Below, piece by piece: positions 19,225 to 27,731 of a stretch of DNA of 64,000 bases. Each line of letters begins with the position of its first letter. Within the stretch, counting starts at the first letter, position 1. This DNA is from Sphingomonas sp. Ag1 (GTDB lineage Bacteria; Pseudomonadota; Alphaproteobacteria; Sphingomonadales; Sphingomonadaceae): assembly GCF_000980895.1 (NCBI RefSeq), contig NZ_LAZX01000092.1, positions 1-64,000 of the forward strand, read 5' to 3'. Under the pieces are notes generated by a model. The model did not search any database. It had not been told where the DNA came from and saw nothing but the letters and a program-made list of their open reading frames with translations. The position numbers and the translations under genes are program-made.

Positions 19225-19695
19225 TCAACGAACGGTGATGGTGCCGAGCTCGGCGCTGCCCTTAGCAGTGCCGCCCTTGCCCGGGATGGTGATGGGCACG
19301 CGGACCAGCTCACGACCGCCCGTCTCGCGTGCAGCCTCGACGTTCAGCACATATTGCCCTGCGGCCAGCCCCTTGGGCAGCGGGATCTGATAGGTGCCCG
19401 GGGCCCGCGTCGCGCCGCTGACGCCGTCGGCCGGCAGCTTCATCGTGCGACCACCCTTGCGCCACCAGCTGCGTAGGTCCGCCAGCCATTTGGTGCCAGG
19501 TTCCGCGCCGCCCTTCTTGACGTCGTACCAGACGAACACCGTGCGCGCCGGGCCGCCAGCGGCCGGTTCCAGCCACCCGGCGACATAAGGCCGGTGATAT
19601 TCGGCCACTTTCAGCTGCGGGATAGTGACGCTGACGGTCTGCGCGGCCGCAGGGGCACTGACCGCGCCGGCGACGAGGAGATAGACAGGACGCAT
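19225..19695 (-). CDS. DUF2271 periplasmic protein, probable flavinylation target
   Basis: A 156-residue exported protein with a signal peptide (cleavage after SAPAAA). It matches DUF2271: TVFVWYDVKKGGAEPGTKWL, LRSWWRKGG and PGTYQIPLPKGLAAGQY. At residues 90-96 it reads DGVSGAT, which equals the D-x-x-S-G-A-T motif at which ApbE attaches FMN to Thr (here Thr96). Since apbE lies in the same cluster, I infer that this is a flavin-carrying periplasmic electron-transfer protein. It overlaps neither neighbour (gaps of 11 and 18 bases), consistent with one operon. Confidence 0.87.
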   Translation of the reverse strand: MRPVYLLVAGAVSAPAAAQTVSVTIPQLKVAEYHRPYVAGWLEPAAGGPARTVFVWYDVKKGGAEPGTKWLADLRSWWRKGGRTMKLPADGVSGATRAPGTYQIPLPKGLAAGQYVLNVEAARETGGRELVRVPITIPGKGGTAKGSAELGTITVR

Positions 19696-19713
19696 GAGGT
19701 TCGCGGCTTCCTC

Positions 19714-20433
19714 TCAGTGGATCAGGAACACGGCCAGCAGCAGCGGGACGATCACACTCGTCGCGACCAGCGGCCAGGTGGAGGGACGATGACGGGCGTG
19801 AAGCTGGAGCAGCAGCAGCCCGGTCAGCGTGAAGATGATGCACACCACGGCGAAGGCGTCGATGAACCAGAACCAGGCGTCGCCGGTGTTGCGGCCCTTG
19901 TGCAGATCGTTGAGGTAGGAGATCCAGCCGCGCCAGGTGGTTTCTGCGGTGATCGTCCCGCTCGTCCGGTCGATGCTGACCCAGGCGTCGCGGCCCGGCC
20001 CCGGCATGGCGACATAGACTTCGTCATCGGACCATTCGGCGGCGCGGCCGGCGGGATTGAGCGCCACGGCTGACGCCACGGCCTCTGCCACGGCGCGCGG
20101 CAGCGGCGCGGCTGCGGCATGGTCGCCGCGCAGTTCGGCGAGGCGCTGCGGTGGCAGTGTTGCCTCTACCTGCGTGACCTGCGGTTCTGCGCCGATCGAG
20201 GCGGCATGGTTGAGCGTGATCCCGGTGATCGCGAACAGGAACATGCCGGCCAGCGACACCGCTGCGCTCACCCAGTGCCAGGTATGCAGCTGCTTCAGCC
20301 AGAAAGCGCGGACCTTCTTGCGCGGGCGAGGGGGTCGGGTACGGCCGGCTGTACCGCGCGGCGCGGGCGTGACGCCGCCACATGCCGGCGCCGGTTGCCG
20401 CTCCCTCACCCTGTCCGTCTCGCTTGCCTGCAT
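19714..20433 (-). CDS. PepSY-associated transmembrane protein
   Basis: A 239-residue inner-membrane protein: a basic Pro-rich N-terminal tail, a first helix with KQLHTWHWVSAAVSLAGMFLF, a periplasmic PepSY-like region (about residues 80-170, with VYVAMPGPGRDAWVSIDRTSG), then YLNDLHKGRNTGDAWFW and two C-terminal helices. The histidines in HTWHW and LHKG resemble haem ligands of PepSY reductases. It could pass electrons from quinol across the membrane to the DUF2271 flavoprotein. It is the first gene of the cluster. The first 40 residues are not conserved-looking and the true start may be downstream. Confidence 0.83.
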   Translation of the reverse strand: MQASETDRVRERQPAPACGGVTPAPRGTAGRTRPPRPRKKVRAFWLKQLHTWHWVSAAVSLAGMFLFAITGITLNHAASIGAEPQVTQVEATLPPQRLAELRGDHAAAAPLPRAVAEAVASAVALNPAGRAAEWSDDEVYVAMPGPGRDAWVSIDRTSGTITAETTWRGWISYLNDLHKGRNTGDAWFWFIDAFAVVCIIFTLTGLLLLQLHARHRPSTWPLVATSVIVPLLLAVFLIH

Positions 20434-20509
20434 TCCACCGCTCGGGAGGCACCATTGCCTGATGAGCCGTCGCTAAGGCAGTCGCGAATAATTCGCAACA
20501 GCAAATCGG

Positions 20510-23179
20510 TCAGCCGGAGTTCCGCAATGCCGTTGCGATGGCGTTGATCGACAGCAGGATGCCCTCCGCGATGCGCGGATCGTCCTCGCCGGCACGGTGC
20601 CGCCGCATCAGTTCGATCTGCAGCAGGTTGAGCGGTTCGATATAGGGCAGTCGCAGGCGAATCGATGCGTCGAGCGCCGGGTGCTTTTCCAGCAGGCGGG
20701 ACTGGCCGGTCACCTCCAGCAAGCCATCACAGGTTTGCTGCCAGTCGTCACGAATCCGGCCGAAAATCCGCGCACCGAGCTTCTCGTCCTCGACCAGCCC
20801 GGCGTAGCGCTCGGCAATGCCCATGTCGGACTTGGCGAGGACCATTTCCATGTTGGCGAGCATCGCGCCAAACAGCGGCCAGCCCTCTGCCATGTCGGCC
20901 AGCAGCGCCTTGTCCTGAAACGCCGCAAGCGCATGGCCGACACCGTACCAGCCCGGCAGCATGACCCGCGCCTGTGCCCAGCTGAACACCCAGGGAATGG
21001 CGCGCAGATCCTCGATCCGGGACGATTTCTTGCGGCTGGCCGGACGGCTGCCGATCTTGAGGCCGGAGATCTCCGCGATCGGCGTCATCTGCCGGAAGAA
21101 GGCGTTGAAGCCCTCCGTGCCGTAGACAAGGTCGCGATACGCATGGAACGCGGTGTCGGACAGCGTGTCCATTGCCGCCGCGAACGTCTCATTCTCGGTG
21201 TTCGACAGCGGCGCGGGCGAGAGGCTGGCGAGCAGTGTCGCCGAGGTCATCGCCTCCAGATTGGTGATCGCGCTTTCCCGCGTGCCGTATTTGCCCGCGA
21301 TCACCTCGCCCTGTTCGGTGATGCGGATGCGGCCCTGCACCGTGCCGGGCGGCTGCGCACGGATCGCGGCAAAGGCAGATCCGCCGCCGCGTCCCACCGC
21401 ACCGCCGCGACCATGAAACAATTGCATACCGACGCCCGCCGCCTCGAACACCGGCTTCAGCGCGGTCGATGCCTTGGACAATTGCCAACCGGAGGTGAGG
21501 TAGCCGCCATCCTTGTTCGAATCGGAATAGCCGATCATCACTTCCTGATGCCCGCGCCCCCGGGCAATCGCCGCCACCTCCGGCAGGGCGAACCAAGCAC
21601 GCATGATCGTGGGCGCGGCTTCCAGATCGCCGATCGTCTCGAACAGCGGAACCGCCATCACCGCCGCGCGGGGTGGATCGCCGGGCACGTACAGCCCGGC
21701 TTCCTTCAGCAGCAGATGCACCTCGAGCAGGTCGCTGACCGATTGGCACATCGACACGATATACTGACGGATGCTCGCAGGCCCGTAGGTCGTATGTGCT
21801 TCAGCAACCGCGGCAACGATCTCCAGTTCCTTGGTGGTTTCCTCGGAATAGGTGATGAAGCGGCTGGTGAGCCCCCTTGCGCTGGCGAGTTCGCGATTGA
21901 GCATCGCAACGCGCTCTGCCTCGTCTAGGGCGAGATAGTCGTCGCACACACCGGCGTTCTTGAGCAGCTCGGCGACGACCCGCTCGTGCACTGCGCTGTT
22001 CTGCCGCAGGTCGAGCGTCGCGAGGTGGAAGCCGAACACCTCGACCGCGCGGATCAGCCGCCCGATCGCGCCGCTGCTGGAGAGCAGGCCGCCAGCGCCT
22101 TCAGACAAGGGGCGCGCGAGCGTGACGAGATCGGCGCGCAAGGCAGCCGGATCGGGATAAGGCTCGGCAACACGCGCAGCCGGGCGCGGCGGCGGCGTTC
22201 CGACCAGCTTCTGATAGGTGGCAGCCAGCCGCGCGTAGATTCCGGACAGGGCGCGCCGATACGGTTCGTCGCTGCGGCTGGCGCCGGTATCGCCGCTTGC
22301 CTCCGCCAGCGCGATCACCGCCTCATCAATCGTCGCGTGGTCCGACGAGATCGACAGTTCGGTGCCCAGCGCGTGCAGTTCATCGAGATAATAGCCGAGC
22401 GCGGCGGCAGATGCCTTTGACAGCGCCGTGCGCAACGAATCGGCGGTCACATAAGGATTGCCGTCGCGATCGCCGCCGATCCAGCTTCCCGGTTTGAGGA
22501 ATGCCGGCAGGCGGCGTCCCATCGCCCGGTCCCAACGCTGATACAGCGCCGGGATGACCGGCAGGAACACGTCGCGCAAATAACTGAGCGCGGTTTCCAC
22601 CTCGTCCGTGACGTACAGGCGTTCGCGCCGCAGCACGCGCGTCTGCCACAGCAAGGCGACCTGTCGCATGATCGCTTCGTCGATCCGGTCGCCGGCGGAG
22701 GTTTCCTCCGCCCCGGCATCGCGCAGCGCCATCAGCGCGGCGATGCGGTTGCGATGGTCGATCATGCTCTTGCGCCGCACCTCGGTCGGGTGCGCCGTCA
22801 GGACCGGGGCGATCAGCGCATGATCGAGCAGGGCGCAGACCTGATCGTGATCCACGCCCTCCCCGGCGAGCTTCTGCAGCGCGGAGGCGACGTCGGCGCC
22901 CTCCTCCGCGGCGACGCCCTGACGGTCCTCGGCGAGATTCGCCAGCATGGAGAACAGCATGAAGCCGCGGACGAAATCGAGCGTTTCATCGAGCGACAGC
23001 GCGTCGAGATGGTGATCCACGGGCGGGCCACCGCCGCGATGCCGGTCGACCGACGCGGATCGAATTACCTCGGTCGCCTCGAACAGCCGCTCGCCGCCCA
23101 TCTCGCGAATGACGTCGCCGAGAACGCGACCGAGATAGCGGATATCGTCAGTGTTCGTGACCGGGGGTAATGCGTTCAT
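20510..23179 (-). CDS. ppc: Phosphoenolpyruvate carboxylase
   Basis: An 889-residue PEP carboxylase. Catalytic signatures are VLTAHPTEVRRKSM (His), FHLATLDLRQNSAVHE, IGYSDSNKDGGYLTSGW (Lys) and LFHGRGGAVGRGGG. It carboxylates PEP to oxaloacetate to refill the TCA cycle. I chose the ATG at 23179 because AAGGCGAG precedes it; an ATG at 23209 or a TTG at 23215 would add 10-12 residues and slightly overlap the upstream EF-hand gene, so the two are closely spaced either way. The C-terminus (AIATALRNSG) ends with the family's final Gly. Confidence 0.95.
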   Translation of the reverse strand: MNALPPVTNTDDIRYLGRVLGDVIREMGGERLFEATEVIRSASVDRHRGGGPPVDHHLDALSLDETLDFVRGFMLFSMLANLAEDRQGVAAEEGADVASALQKLAGEGVDHDQVCALLDHALIAPVLTAHPTEVRRKSMIDHRNRIAALMALRDAGAEETSAGDRIDEAIMRQVALLWQTRVLRRERLYVTDEVETALSYLRDVFLPVIPALYQRWDRAMGRRLPAFLKPGSWIGGDRDGNPYVTADSLRTALSKASAAALGYYLDELHALGTELSISSDHATIDEAVIALAEASGDTGASRSDEPYRRALSGIYARLAATYQKLVGTPPPRPAARVAEPYPDPAALRADLVTLARPLSEGAGGLLSSSGAIGRLIRAVEVFGFHLATLDLRQNSAVHERVVAELLKNAGVCDDYLALDEAERVAMLNRELASARGLTSRFITYSEETTKELEIVAAVAEAHTTYGPASIRQYIVSMCQSVSDLLEVHLLLKEAGLYVPGDPPRAAVMAVPLFETIGDLEAAPTIMRAWFALPEVAAIARGRGHQEVMIGYSDSNKDGGYLTSGWQLSKASTALKPVFEAAGVGMQLFHGRGGAVGRGGGSAFAAIRAQPPGTVQGRIRITEQGEVIAGKYGTRESAITNLEAMTSATLLASLSPAPLSNTENETFAAAMDTLSDTAFHAYRDLVYGTEGFNAFFRQMTPIAEISGLKIGSRPASRKKSSRIEDLRAIPWVFSWAQARVMLPGWYGVGHALAAFQDKALLADMAEGWPLFGAMLANMEMVLAKSDMGIAERYAGLVEDEKLGARIFGRIRDDWQQTCDGLLEVTGQSRLLEKHPALDASIRLRLPYIEPLNLLQIELMRRHRAGEDDPRIAEGILLSINAIATALRNSG

Positions 23180-23211
23180 CTCGCCTTGCTGCGCCTCACC
23201 GGTTTCCATCG

Positions 23212-23625
23212 TCAACGCGCAGATCCGTCAGGTGCCGCAGCCGCACGGCGCGCCCGCTGCTGCGCACGATAGGTTTCACGCTCCTCGCTGGTCAGTGTGC
23301 GGTCCTTGTTCAAATCGTTGCGGTCGAACCAGTCGAGCAGCAAATCGCCCCATTCCTCTGCACTGAGGGCGCCGTCGCCGTTCTTGTCGCCGCGCGCGAT
23401 CATCGGCCGCAACCGTTCCGGCAGTTCGTCAGGCGTGATCTTGTCATCGCGATTGACGTCATTGTCATGGAAGCGCCGTTCGATCTCGCTGCCGAAATCG
23501 AGCCGCGAGGTGACCGTGGGAGGGCTGTAATTCGCAGCCGCTGGCGTTTCCTCATCCTCGTCACGCGCGCCGCACGCAGCCAGAAAAAGCGGCACAATCG
23601 CCGCGGCGACGATCCATGATCGCAT
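23212..23625 (-). CDS. EF-hand calcium-binding lipoprotein
   Basis: A 137-residue protein with a lipoprotein signal (FLAAC) and three EF-hand-like loops: DNDVNRDDKITPDE, DKNGDGALSAEE and DRNDLNKDRTLTSEE. The second is canonical (D-x-N-x-D-G); the others depart at one or two positions. It probably binds calcium in the cell envelope. The Met at 23625 gives the best signal peptide. It lies directly upstream of ppc on the same strand, an arrangement whose meaning is unclear. Confidence 0.82.
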   Translation of the reverse strand: MRSWIVAAAIVPLFLAACGARDEDEETPAAANYSPPTVTSRLDFGSEIERRFHDNDVNRDDKITPDELPERLRPMIARGDKNGDGALSAEEWGDLLLDWFDRNDLNKDRTLTSEERETYRAQQRARRAAAAPDGSAR

Positions 23626-23648
23626 TGCCGTATCAACCTCCCTCAAGA

Positions 23649-24218
23649 TTAGGCTTCGAGCTCAACGTCCCAATAGAGCCAATCGTGCCATGTCTCATGG
23701 AGATAGTTGGGAGGGAAGCTTCGCCCATGTTCCTGCAGGTGCCAGCTGGTCGGGCGGATCGGTTCGATATGGAGCGGCATGCCGGCCTGTTTGGGGGTCC
23801 GCCCGCCCTTGCGCAGATTGCACGGCGCGCAGGCGGTGACGACGTTCTCCCAAGTTGTGCGGCCGCCCTGCGCGCGCGGCACGACATGATCAAACGTCAG
23901 ATCGCGCATGTGCCCGCCGCAATATTGGCAGGCGAAGCGATCGCGCAGGAACAGGTTGAAGCGGGTGAAGGCGGGGAATTGTGACGGCCTCACATATTGC
24001 TTCAGCGCGATCACCGACGGCAGGCGCATCGTCTGGTTGGGGCTGCGCACCTCGCGCTCATAATGGGCGACGATATCGACGCGGTCGAGAAACACGGCCT
24101 TGACCGCAGTCTGCCACGGCCAGATGCTGAGCGGATAATAAGACAACGGCGTGTAATCGGCGTTCAGCACGAGCGCCGGGCAGGCGTCCGGATGCCGGAT
24201 CAGATCGGGATGGAACAA
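23649..24218 (-). CDS. HNH endonuclease family protein
   Basis: A 189-residue protein with a zinc-binding HNH nuclease core: CQYCGG, then DLTFDHVVPRAQGGRTTWEN and ACAPCNLRKGGRTP. The N-terminal part (HPDACPALVLNADYTPLSYYPLS) is characteristic of a widely conserved, chromosomally fixed bacterial HNH family, not of a homing endonuclease. I chose the TTG at 24218, preceded by AGGGGAG at a good distance, because it gives the usual start (FHPDLIRHPD). A longer frame upstream shows no homology. Its biological target is unknown. Confidence 0.87.
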   Translation of the reverse strand: MFHPDLIRHPDACPALVLNADYTPLSYYPLSIWPWQTAVKAVFLDRVDIVAHYEREVRSPNQTMRLPSVIALKQYVRPSQFPAFTRFNLFLRDRFACQYCGGHMRDLTFDHVVPRAQGGRTTWENVVTACAPCNLRKGGRTPKQAGMPLHIEPIRPTSWHLQEHGRSFPPNYLHETWHDWLYWDVELEA

Positions 24219-24317
24219 GCGCGCTCCCCTTCGATACCGTGTCGCCGGACCGTGTCGCGTCCCGCGATGACGCCATGATGACAGCCGGAGAAAAGCCGGG
24301 TCAAGGGGAGAGGACGA

Positions 24318-25121
24318 ATGAACGACCAGACGAGCGAGAGCGTCACCTATGACGTGGCCGACCATATCGCCACGATCACGCTCAACCGACCGGCGCGGCG
24401 CAACGCGCTGAACTGGGACGCTTACGCCAAGCTCGAAGCGGCCTTCCGCCGCGCCGTCAGCGACGAGGACGCGCGCTGCGTGATCGTCACGGGGGCGGAC
24501 CCGGCCTTCTGCTCCGGCGATGACGTGGGCGAGATCATGGCCGGGCCGGACGCGTTTGCGAAGCGCAAGGCGCCGCCAATCGTGCGGTACCAGCCCACCC
24601 CCGCGGCTATCGCCGCGCTCGAATGCGACAAGCCGGTGATCGCCGCGGTGAACGGCGCCGCGGTTGGTTGGGGCATGGAATTGGCGCTCTACGCCGACAT
24701 TCGCATAGCGTCGGAAAAGGCGAAGTTCGCCGAATTGTTCATCAAGCGCGGCCTGGTATGCGACGTGGGCGGATTTTACCGCCTTCCCTCAATCGTCGGC
24801 CCGGCCAAGGCCGCAGAGCTGCTGTTCACGGGCGACGTGATCGACGCGGCCGAGGCCTATCGCATTGGCCTGGTGCGCGAAGTGGTGCCGCATGAGGAAC
24901 TGCTGACCGCGGCGCGCGCGCTGGCGGGCCGGATTGCCGCCAATCCGCCGCTTGCCCTGCGCTACATGAAGGAAGGGCTGCGCCGTGCCGCTTATGGCGA
25001 TCCGCGTGACCTGGGTGGCTGGGCGATCGAGACGATCCGGCGGCTGATGGCGACCGAGGATCACAAGGAAGGGGTCGCCGCCTTCATGGAGAAGCGCGAG
25101 CCGGTGTTCAGCGGACGCTGA
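24318..25121 (+). CDS. Enoyl-CoA hydratase/isomerase family protein
   Basis: A 267-residue crotonase. The oxyanion-hole segments are PAFCSGDDVGEI and NGAAVGWGMELALYADIRIAS. The residue equivalent to the catalytic Glu lies in the FAELFIKRGLV stretch. Crotonases hydrate enoyl-CoA or rearrange related thioesters; the precise substrate cannot be told. AGGGGAGAGGACGA supplies a strong ribosome-binding site before the ATG. It is divergent from the HNH gene and not linked to other beta-oxidation genes here. Confidence 0.88.
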   Translation: MNDQTSESVTYDVADHIATITLNRPARRNALNWDAYAKLEAAFRRAVSDEDARCVIVTGADPAFCSGDDVGEIMAGPDAFAKRKAPPIVRYQPTPAAIAALECDKPVIAAVNGAAVGWGMELALYADIRIASEKAKFAELFIKRGLVCDVGGFYRLPSIVGPAKAAELLFTGDVIDAAEAYRIGLVREVVPHEELLTAARALAGRIAANPPLALRYMKEGLRRAAYGDPRDLGGWAIETIRRLMATEDHKEGVAAFMEKREPVFSGR

Positions 25122-25187
25122 GACCCGAACCGCGCGAGGGACACGGCGGGGTTGCCGAGCGGGGCGAAGCGACGCACATCGCGCGGC

Positions 25188-26015
25188 GTGATCGTCAGCC
25201 GTTTCGCCCCCTCCCCCACCGGTCGCCTGCATCTTGGCCATGCATGGTCGGCGATCCTGGCGCATGATCTTGCCCGCGACGCCGGCGGCCGGTTCCTGCT
25301 GCGAATCGAGGATATCGACGGGACGCGCAGCCGGCCCGAGCATGTGCAGACGATCATGGACGATCTGACCTGGCTGGGCCTGAGTTGGGACGGACCGGTC
25401 GTGCACCAGTCCGATCGCCTGCCCGCTTATGCCGCGGCGCTCGATCGCCTGCGGGAGATGGGGCTGCTCTACCGTTGCTACTGCACGCGCGCCGAGATCG
25501 CCGCCGCCAGCCTTTCTGCGCCGCATGGTGCCGAGCCGGTCTATCCCGGCACCTGCCGCGAACGACAGGACGGCAGTGATCGGCCGTTCTGCTGGCGTAT
25601 CGACATGGCGCGCGCGGTCGCGCAGGTTGGCGCGCTGGCGTGGCAGGACGGCGAACGGACGATCCCCGCTGATCCTCTATCGGCCGGCGATGTTGTCCTA
25701 GCGCGGAAGGATGCGCCGGCGAGCTATCATCTGGCGGTCACCGTCGACGATGCGTGGCAGGGGGTGACCGACGTGGTGCGCGGGCGCGACCTGTTCGCGG
25801 CCACCCATGTCCATCGGCTATTGCAGGCGTTGCTCGACCTGCCGACGCCGCATTACCATCACCACGGCCTGCTCGCTGGCGAGGACGGGCAGCGGCTTGC
25901 CAAGCGGCACGGTGCCCCGACGCTGGCCGCGATGCGCGAGAGCGGCGTGAATGGACGGGCCATTGCTGCCGATCTGCGCGCGGGGCGGGTTCCCAACGGC
26001 CTCCACACCACCTAG
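25188..26015 (+). CDS. gluQ: Glutamyl-Q tRNA(Asp) synthetase
   Basis: A 275-residue truncated glutamyl-tRNA synthetase paralogue. It keeps the catalytic core, FAPSPTGRLHLGHA (HIGH-type) and the zinc site YCTRAEI...YPGTC, plus QRLAKRHG in place of KMSKS, and lacks the anticodon-binding domain. GluQRS attaches glutamate to the queuosine base of tRNA(Asp). I chose the GTG at 25188, which places VIVSRFAPSPTG at the N-terminus as in relatives; an upstream TTG would add 12 residues without homology. Confidence 0.9.
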   Translation: MIVSRFAPSPTGRLHLGHAWSAILAHDLARDAGGRFLLRIEDIDGTRSRPEHVQTIMDDLTWLGLSWDGPVVHQSDRLPAYAAALDRLREMGLLYRCYCTRAEIAAASLSAPHGAEPVYPGTCRERQDGSDRPFCWRIDMARAVAQVGALAWQDGERTIPADPLSAGDVVLARKDAPASYHLAVTVDDAWQGVTDVVRGRDLFAATHVHRLLQALLDLPTPHYHHHGLLAGEDGQRLAKRHGAPTLAAMRESGVNGRAIAADLRAGRVPNGLHTT

Positions 26016-26025
26016 ATTGGGTGGC

Positions 26026-26262
26026 ATGCAGACGTTTCTGGTCATCCTCCTGGTCGCGGCGCTCATCGCGACGCTCGTCGCACTGATCCGCGGCATTGTC
26101 GCGTTTCTGCAGAACGCCAGCGCGGAGGCGCGGGGGACCGGGCAGACGGGGCCGACCGCCAGCCAGCTGAAGTCCAACCGCATGATGCAACAGCGCATCC
26201 TGTTCCAGGCGCTCGCGATCCTGATCGTCGTGGTCATGTTGTTCGCCGCTGGGCGCAACTGA
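26026..26262 (+). CDS. HIG1-type twin-helix membrane protein
   Basis: A 78-residue protein with two membrane helices (residues 2-26 and 55-75) joined by a loop that ends in LKSNRMMQQRILFQALAIL, the conserved signature of the HIG1 (hypoxia-induced) domain. In mitochondria such proteins modulate cytochrome oxidase; alphaproteobacterial members are presumed relatives. It begins 10 bases after the gluQ stop, so co-transcription is likely. Shorter than average but complete. Confidence 0.8.
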   Translation: MQTFLVILLVAALIATLVALIRGIVAFLQNASAEARGTGQTGPTASQLKSNRMMQQRILFQALAILIVVVMLFAAGRN

Positions 26263-26270
26263 CGCGAGCC

Positions 26271-26289
26271 TTCAACGCTGCGCGTTGAA
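26271..26289. repeat. Short perfect hairpin after the HIG1-type gene
   Basis: TTCAACGC-TGC-GCGTTGAA forms an 8-bp stem nine bases after the stop codon. It is followed by an A-run, not a T-run, on the plus strand, so it is not a standard terminator in either direction. The remaining 130 bases before egtB show nothing else that I recognise. Confidence 0.4.
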
Positions 26290-26417
26290 CAAAAAAGCCG
26301 GTTGCTCGTTCCTTCTCCTGATCCAGATTAGCGGCAGGGATAACCATTCCTGTCGCCTCTGATCCATGCGCTGATCGCCTGCCGTGAATGCGTGCCGTGA
26401 ACTGGGGAGAGCACAGG

Positions 26418-27671
26418 ATGCACGTGCGACACGCAGCCGACGAAGACCCGACCGCCGGGTTCTACAAGGCGACTCGCGCGCTTACTGACGCGCTGGCGGC
26501 GCCGTTGAGCGACGCCGACGCCACCGTACAGTCGATGGACGATGCCTCGCCCGCCAAATGGCATCTGGCGCATACGAGCTGGTTCTTCGAGACATTCGTC
26601 CTGCGCGACCATGTGCCGGGCTATCGACTGCACGACCGCCGCTTCCCGTTCCTGTTCAACAGCTATTACGAGGCCGAGGGACGGCGCCATGCGCGCAGCC
26701 GCCGCGGCATGGTGACGCGGCCGACGCTGGATGAGGTGCGCACCTACCGCGCGGCCGTGGATGATGCGGTGGTCGCCGCACTTCCCACCCTTTCGCCGGC
26801 GGCGCGCACGCTTGTTGAGCTGGGCTGTCACCACGAACAGCAGCATCAGGAGCTGCTGGTTACGGATACCCTGCATCTCTTTGCCGAGAACCCGCTCGAG
26901 CCGGCGCTATGGGCCGCCGCCCCAAAAGTCCCCGTTGCGATGCCCGCGGCGATCGAGTGGCTCGAACGGGAGGAAGCGATCGTAGAGATCGGCCATGGCG
27001 GCGCCGGTTTCGCCTTCGATTGTGAGGGGCCGCGCCATCGCGCGCTGGTTGCGCCGCATGCGATTGCCAGCCGCACCGTCACCAATGGCGAATGGCAGCA
27101 GTTCATCGCCGATGGTGGATATCGCGAGCCGTGCTGGTGGCTGTCCGATGGCTGGGCCTGGGTCCAGCGAGAGGCCATCACCGCACCGCTCTACTGGGAA
27201 GAGCGCGACGGCGTGTGGACACGCTTCGGCCTCGACGGGCGGCGTGCGGTGGATCCGGCCGCGCCGGTCACACACGTCAGCTTCTTTGAGGCCGATGCCT
27301 ATGCAAGCTGGGCCGGCGCGCGGCTTCCGACCGAATTTGAATGGGAGGCGGCAGCAACGGGCCATGATCCCGCCGGCGGCAACCAGATGGACGAAGCCGG
27401 GCCGGTGGAGCCGCGCCCGTCCGCCGAGGGGCCGGCATTCTTCGGCGACGTCTGGGAATGGACCGGCAGCGCCTATCGCCCCTACCCCGGCTTTGCCCCC
27501 GTCGATGGGGCAGTGGGAGAATATAACGGCAAGTTCATGAGCGGGCAGTTTGTCCTGCGCGGCGGATCCTGCGCCACGCCGCGCGGCCATGCTCGCGCGT
27601 GCTACCGCAACTTCTTCTACCCCCACCAGCGCTGGCAATTCACCGGCGTCCGGTTGGCGAAGGACCTCTGA
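26418..27671 (+). CDS. egtB: Ergothioneine biosynthesis sulfoxide synthase EgtB
   Basis: A 417-residue protein with an N-terminal DinB-like iron-binding domain (His in KWHLAHTSWFFE and HEQQHQE, the HX3HXE signature) and a C-terminal formylglycine-generating-enzyme-like domain (FGDVWEWTGSAYRPYPGF, VLRGGSCATPRGHARACYRNFF). EgtB joins trimethylhistidine to cysteine or gamma-glutamylcysteine through an oxygen-dependent C-S bond. The Met at 26418 was preferred; another Met lies 10 codons upstream. egtD follows after 60 bases, giving the minimal ergothioneine pair. Confidence 0.93.
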   Translation: MHVRHAADEDPTAGFYKATRALTDALAAPLSDADATVQSMDDASPAKWHLAHTSWFFETFVLRDHVPGYRLHDRRFPFLFNSYYEAEGRRHARSRRGMVTRPTLDEVRTYRAAVDDAVVAALPTLSPAARTLVELGCHHEQQHQELLVTDTLHLFAENPLEPALWAAAPKVPVAMPAAIEWLEREEAIVEIGHGGAGFAFDCEGPRHRALVAPHAIASRTVTNGEWQQFIADGGYREPCWWLSDGWAWVQREAITAPLYWEERDGVWTRFGLDGRRAVDPAAPVTHVSFFEADAYASWAGARLPTEFEWEAAATGHDPAGGNQMDEAGPVEPRPSAEGPAFFGDVWEWTGSAYRPYPGFAPVDGAVGEYNGKFMSGQFVLRGGSCATPRGHARACYRNFFYPHQRWQFTGVRLAKDL

Positions 27672-27731
27672 GGACAAGGCGCCGTCCCACCGTGGTGGCG
27701 CCACATCGACATCGATCGGAAAGGGACGCTG

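Noticed and set aside
23649..24218. HNH nuclease gene as sign of a mobile element
   Set aside because: No repeats, intron features, integrase or composition change; the family is a fixed chromosomal one.
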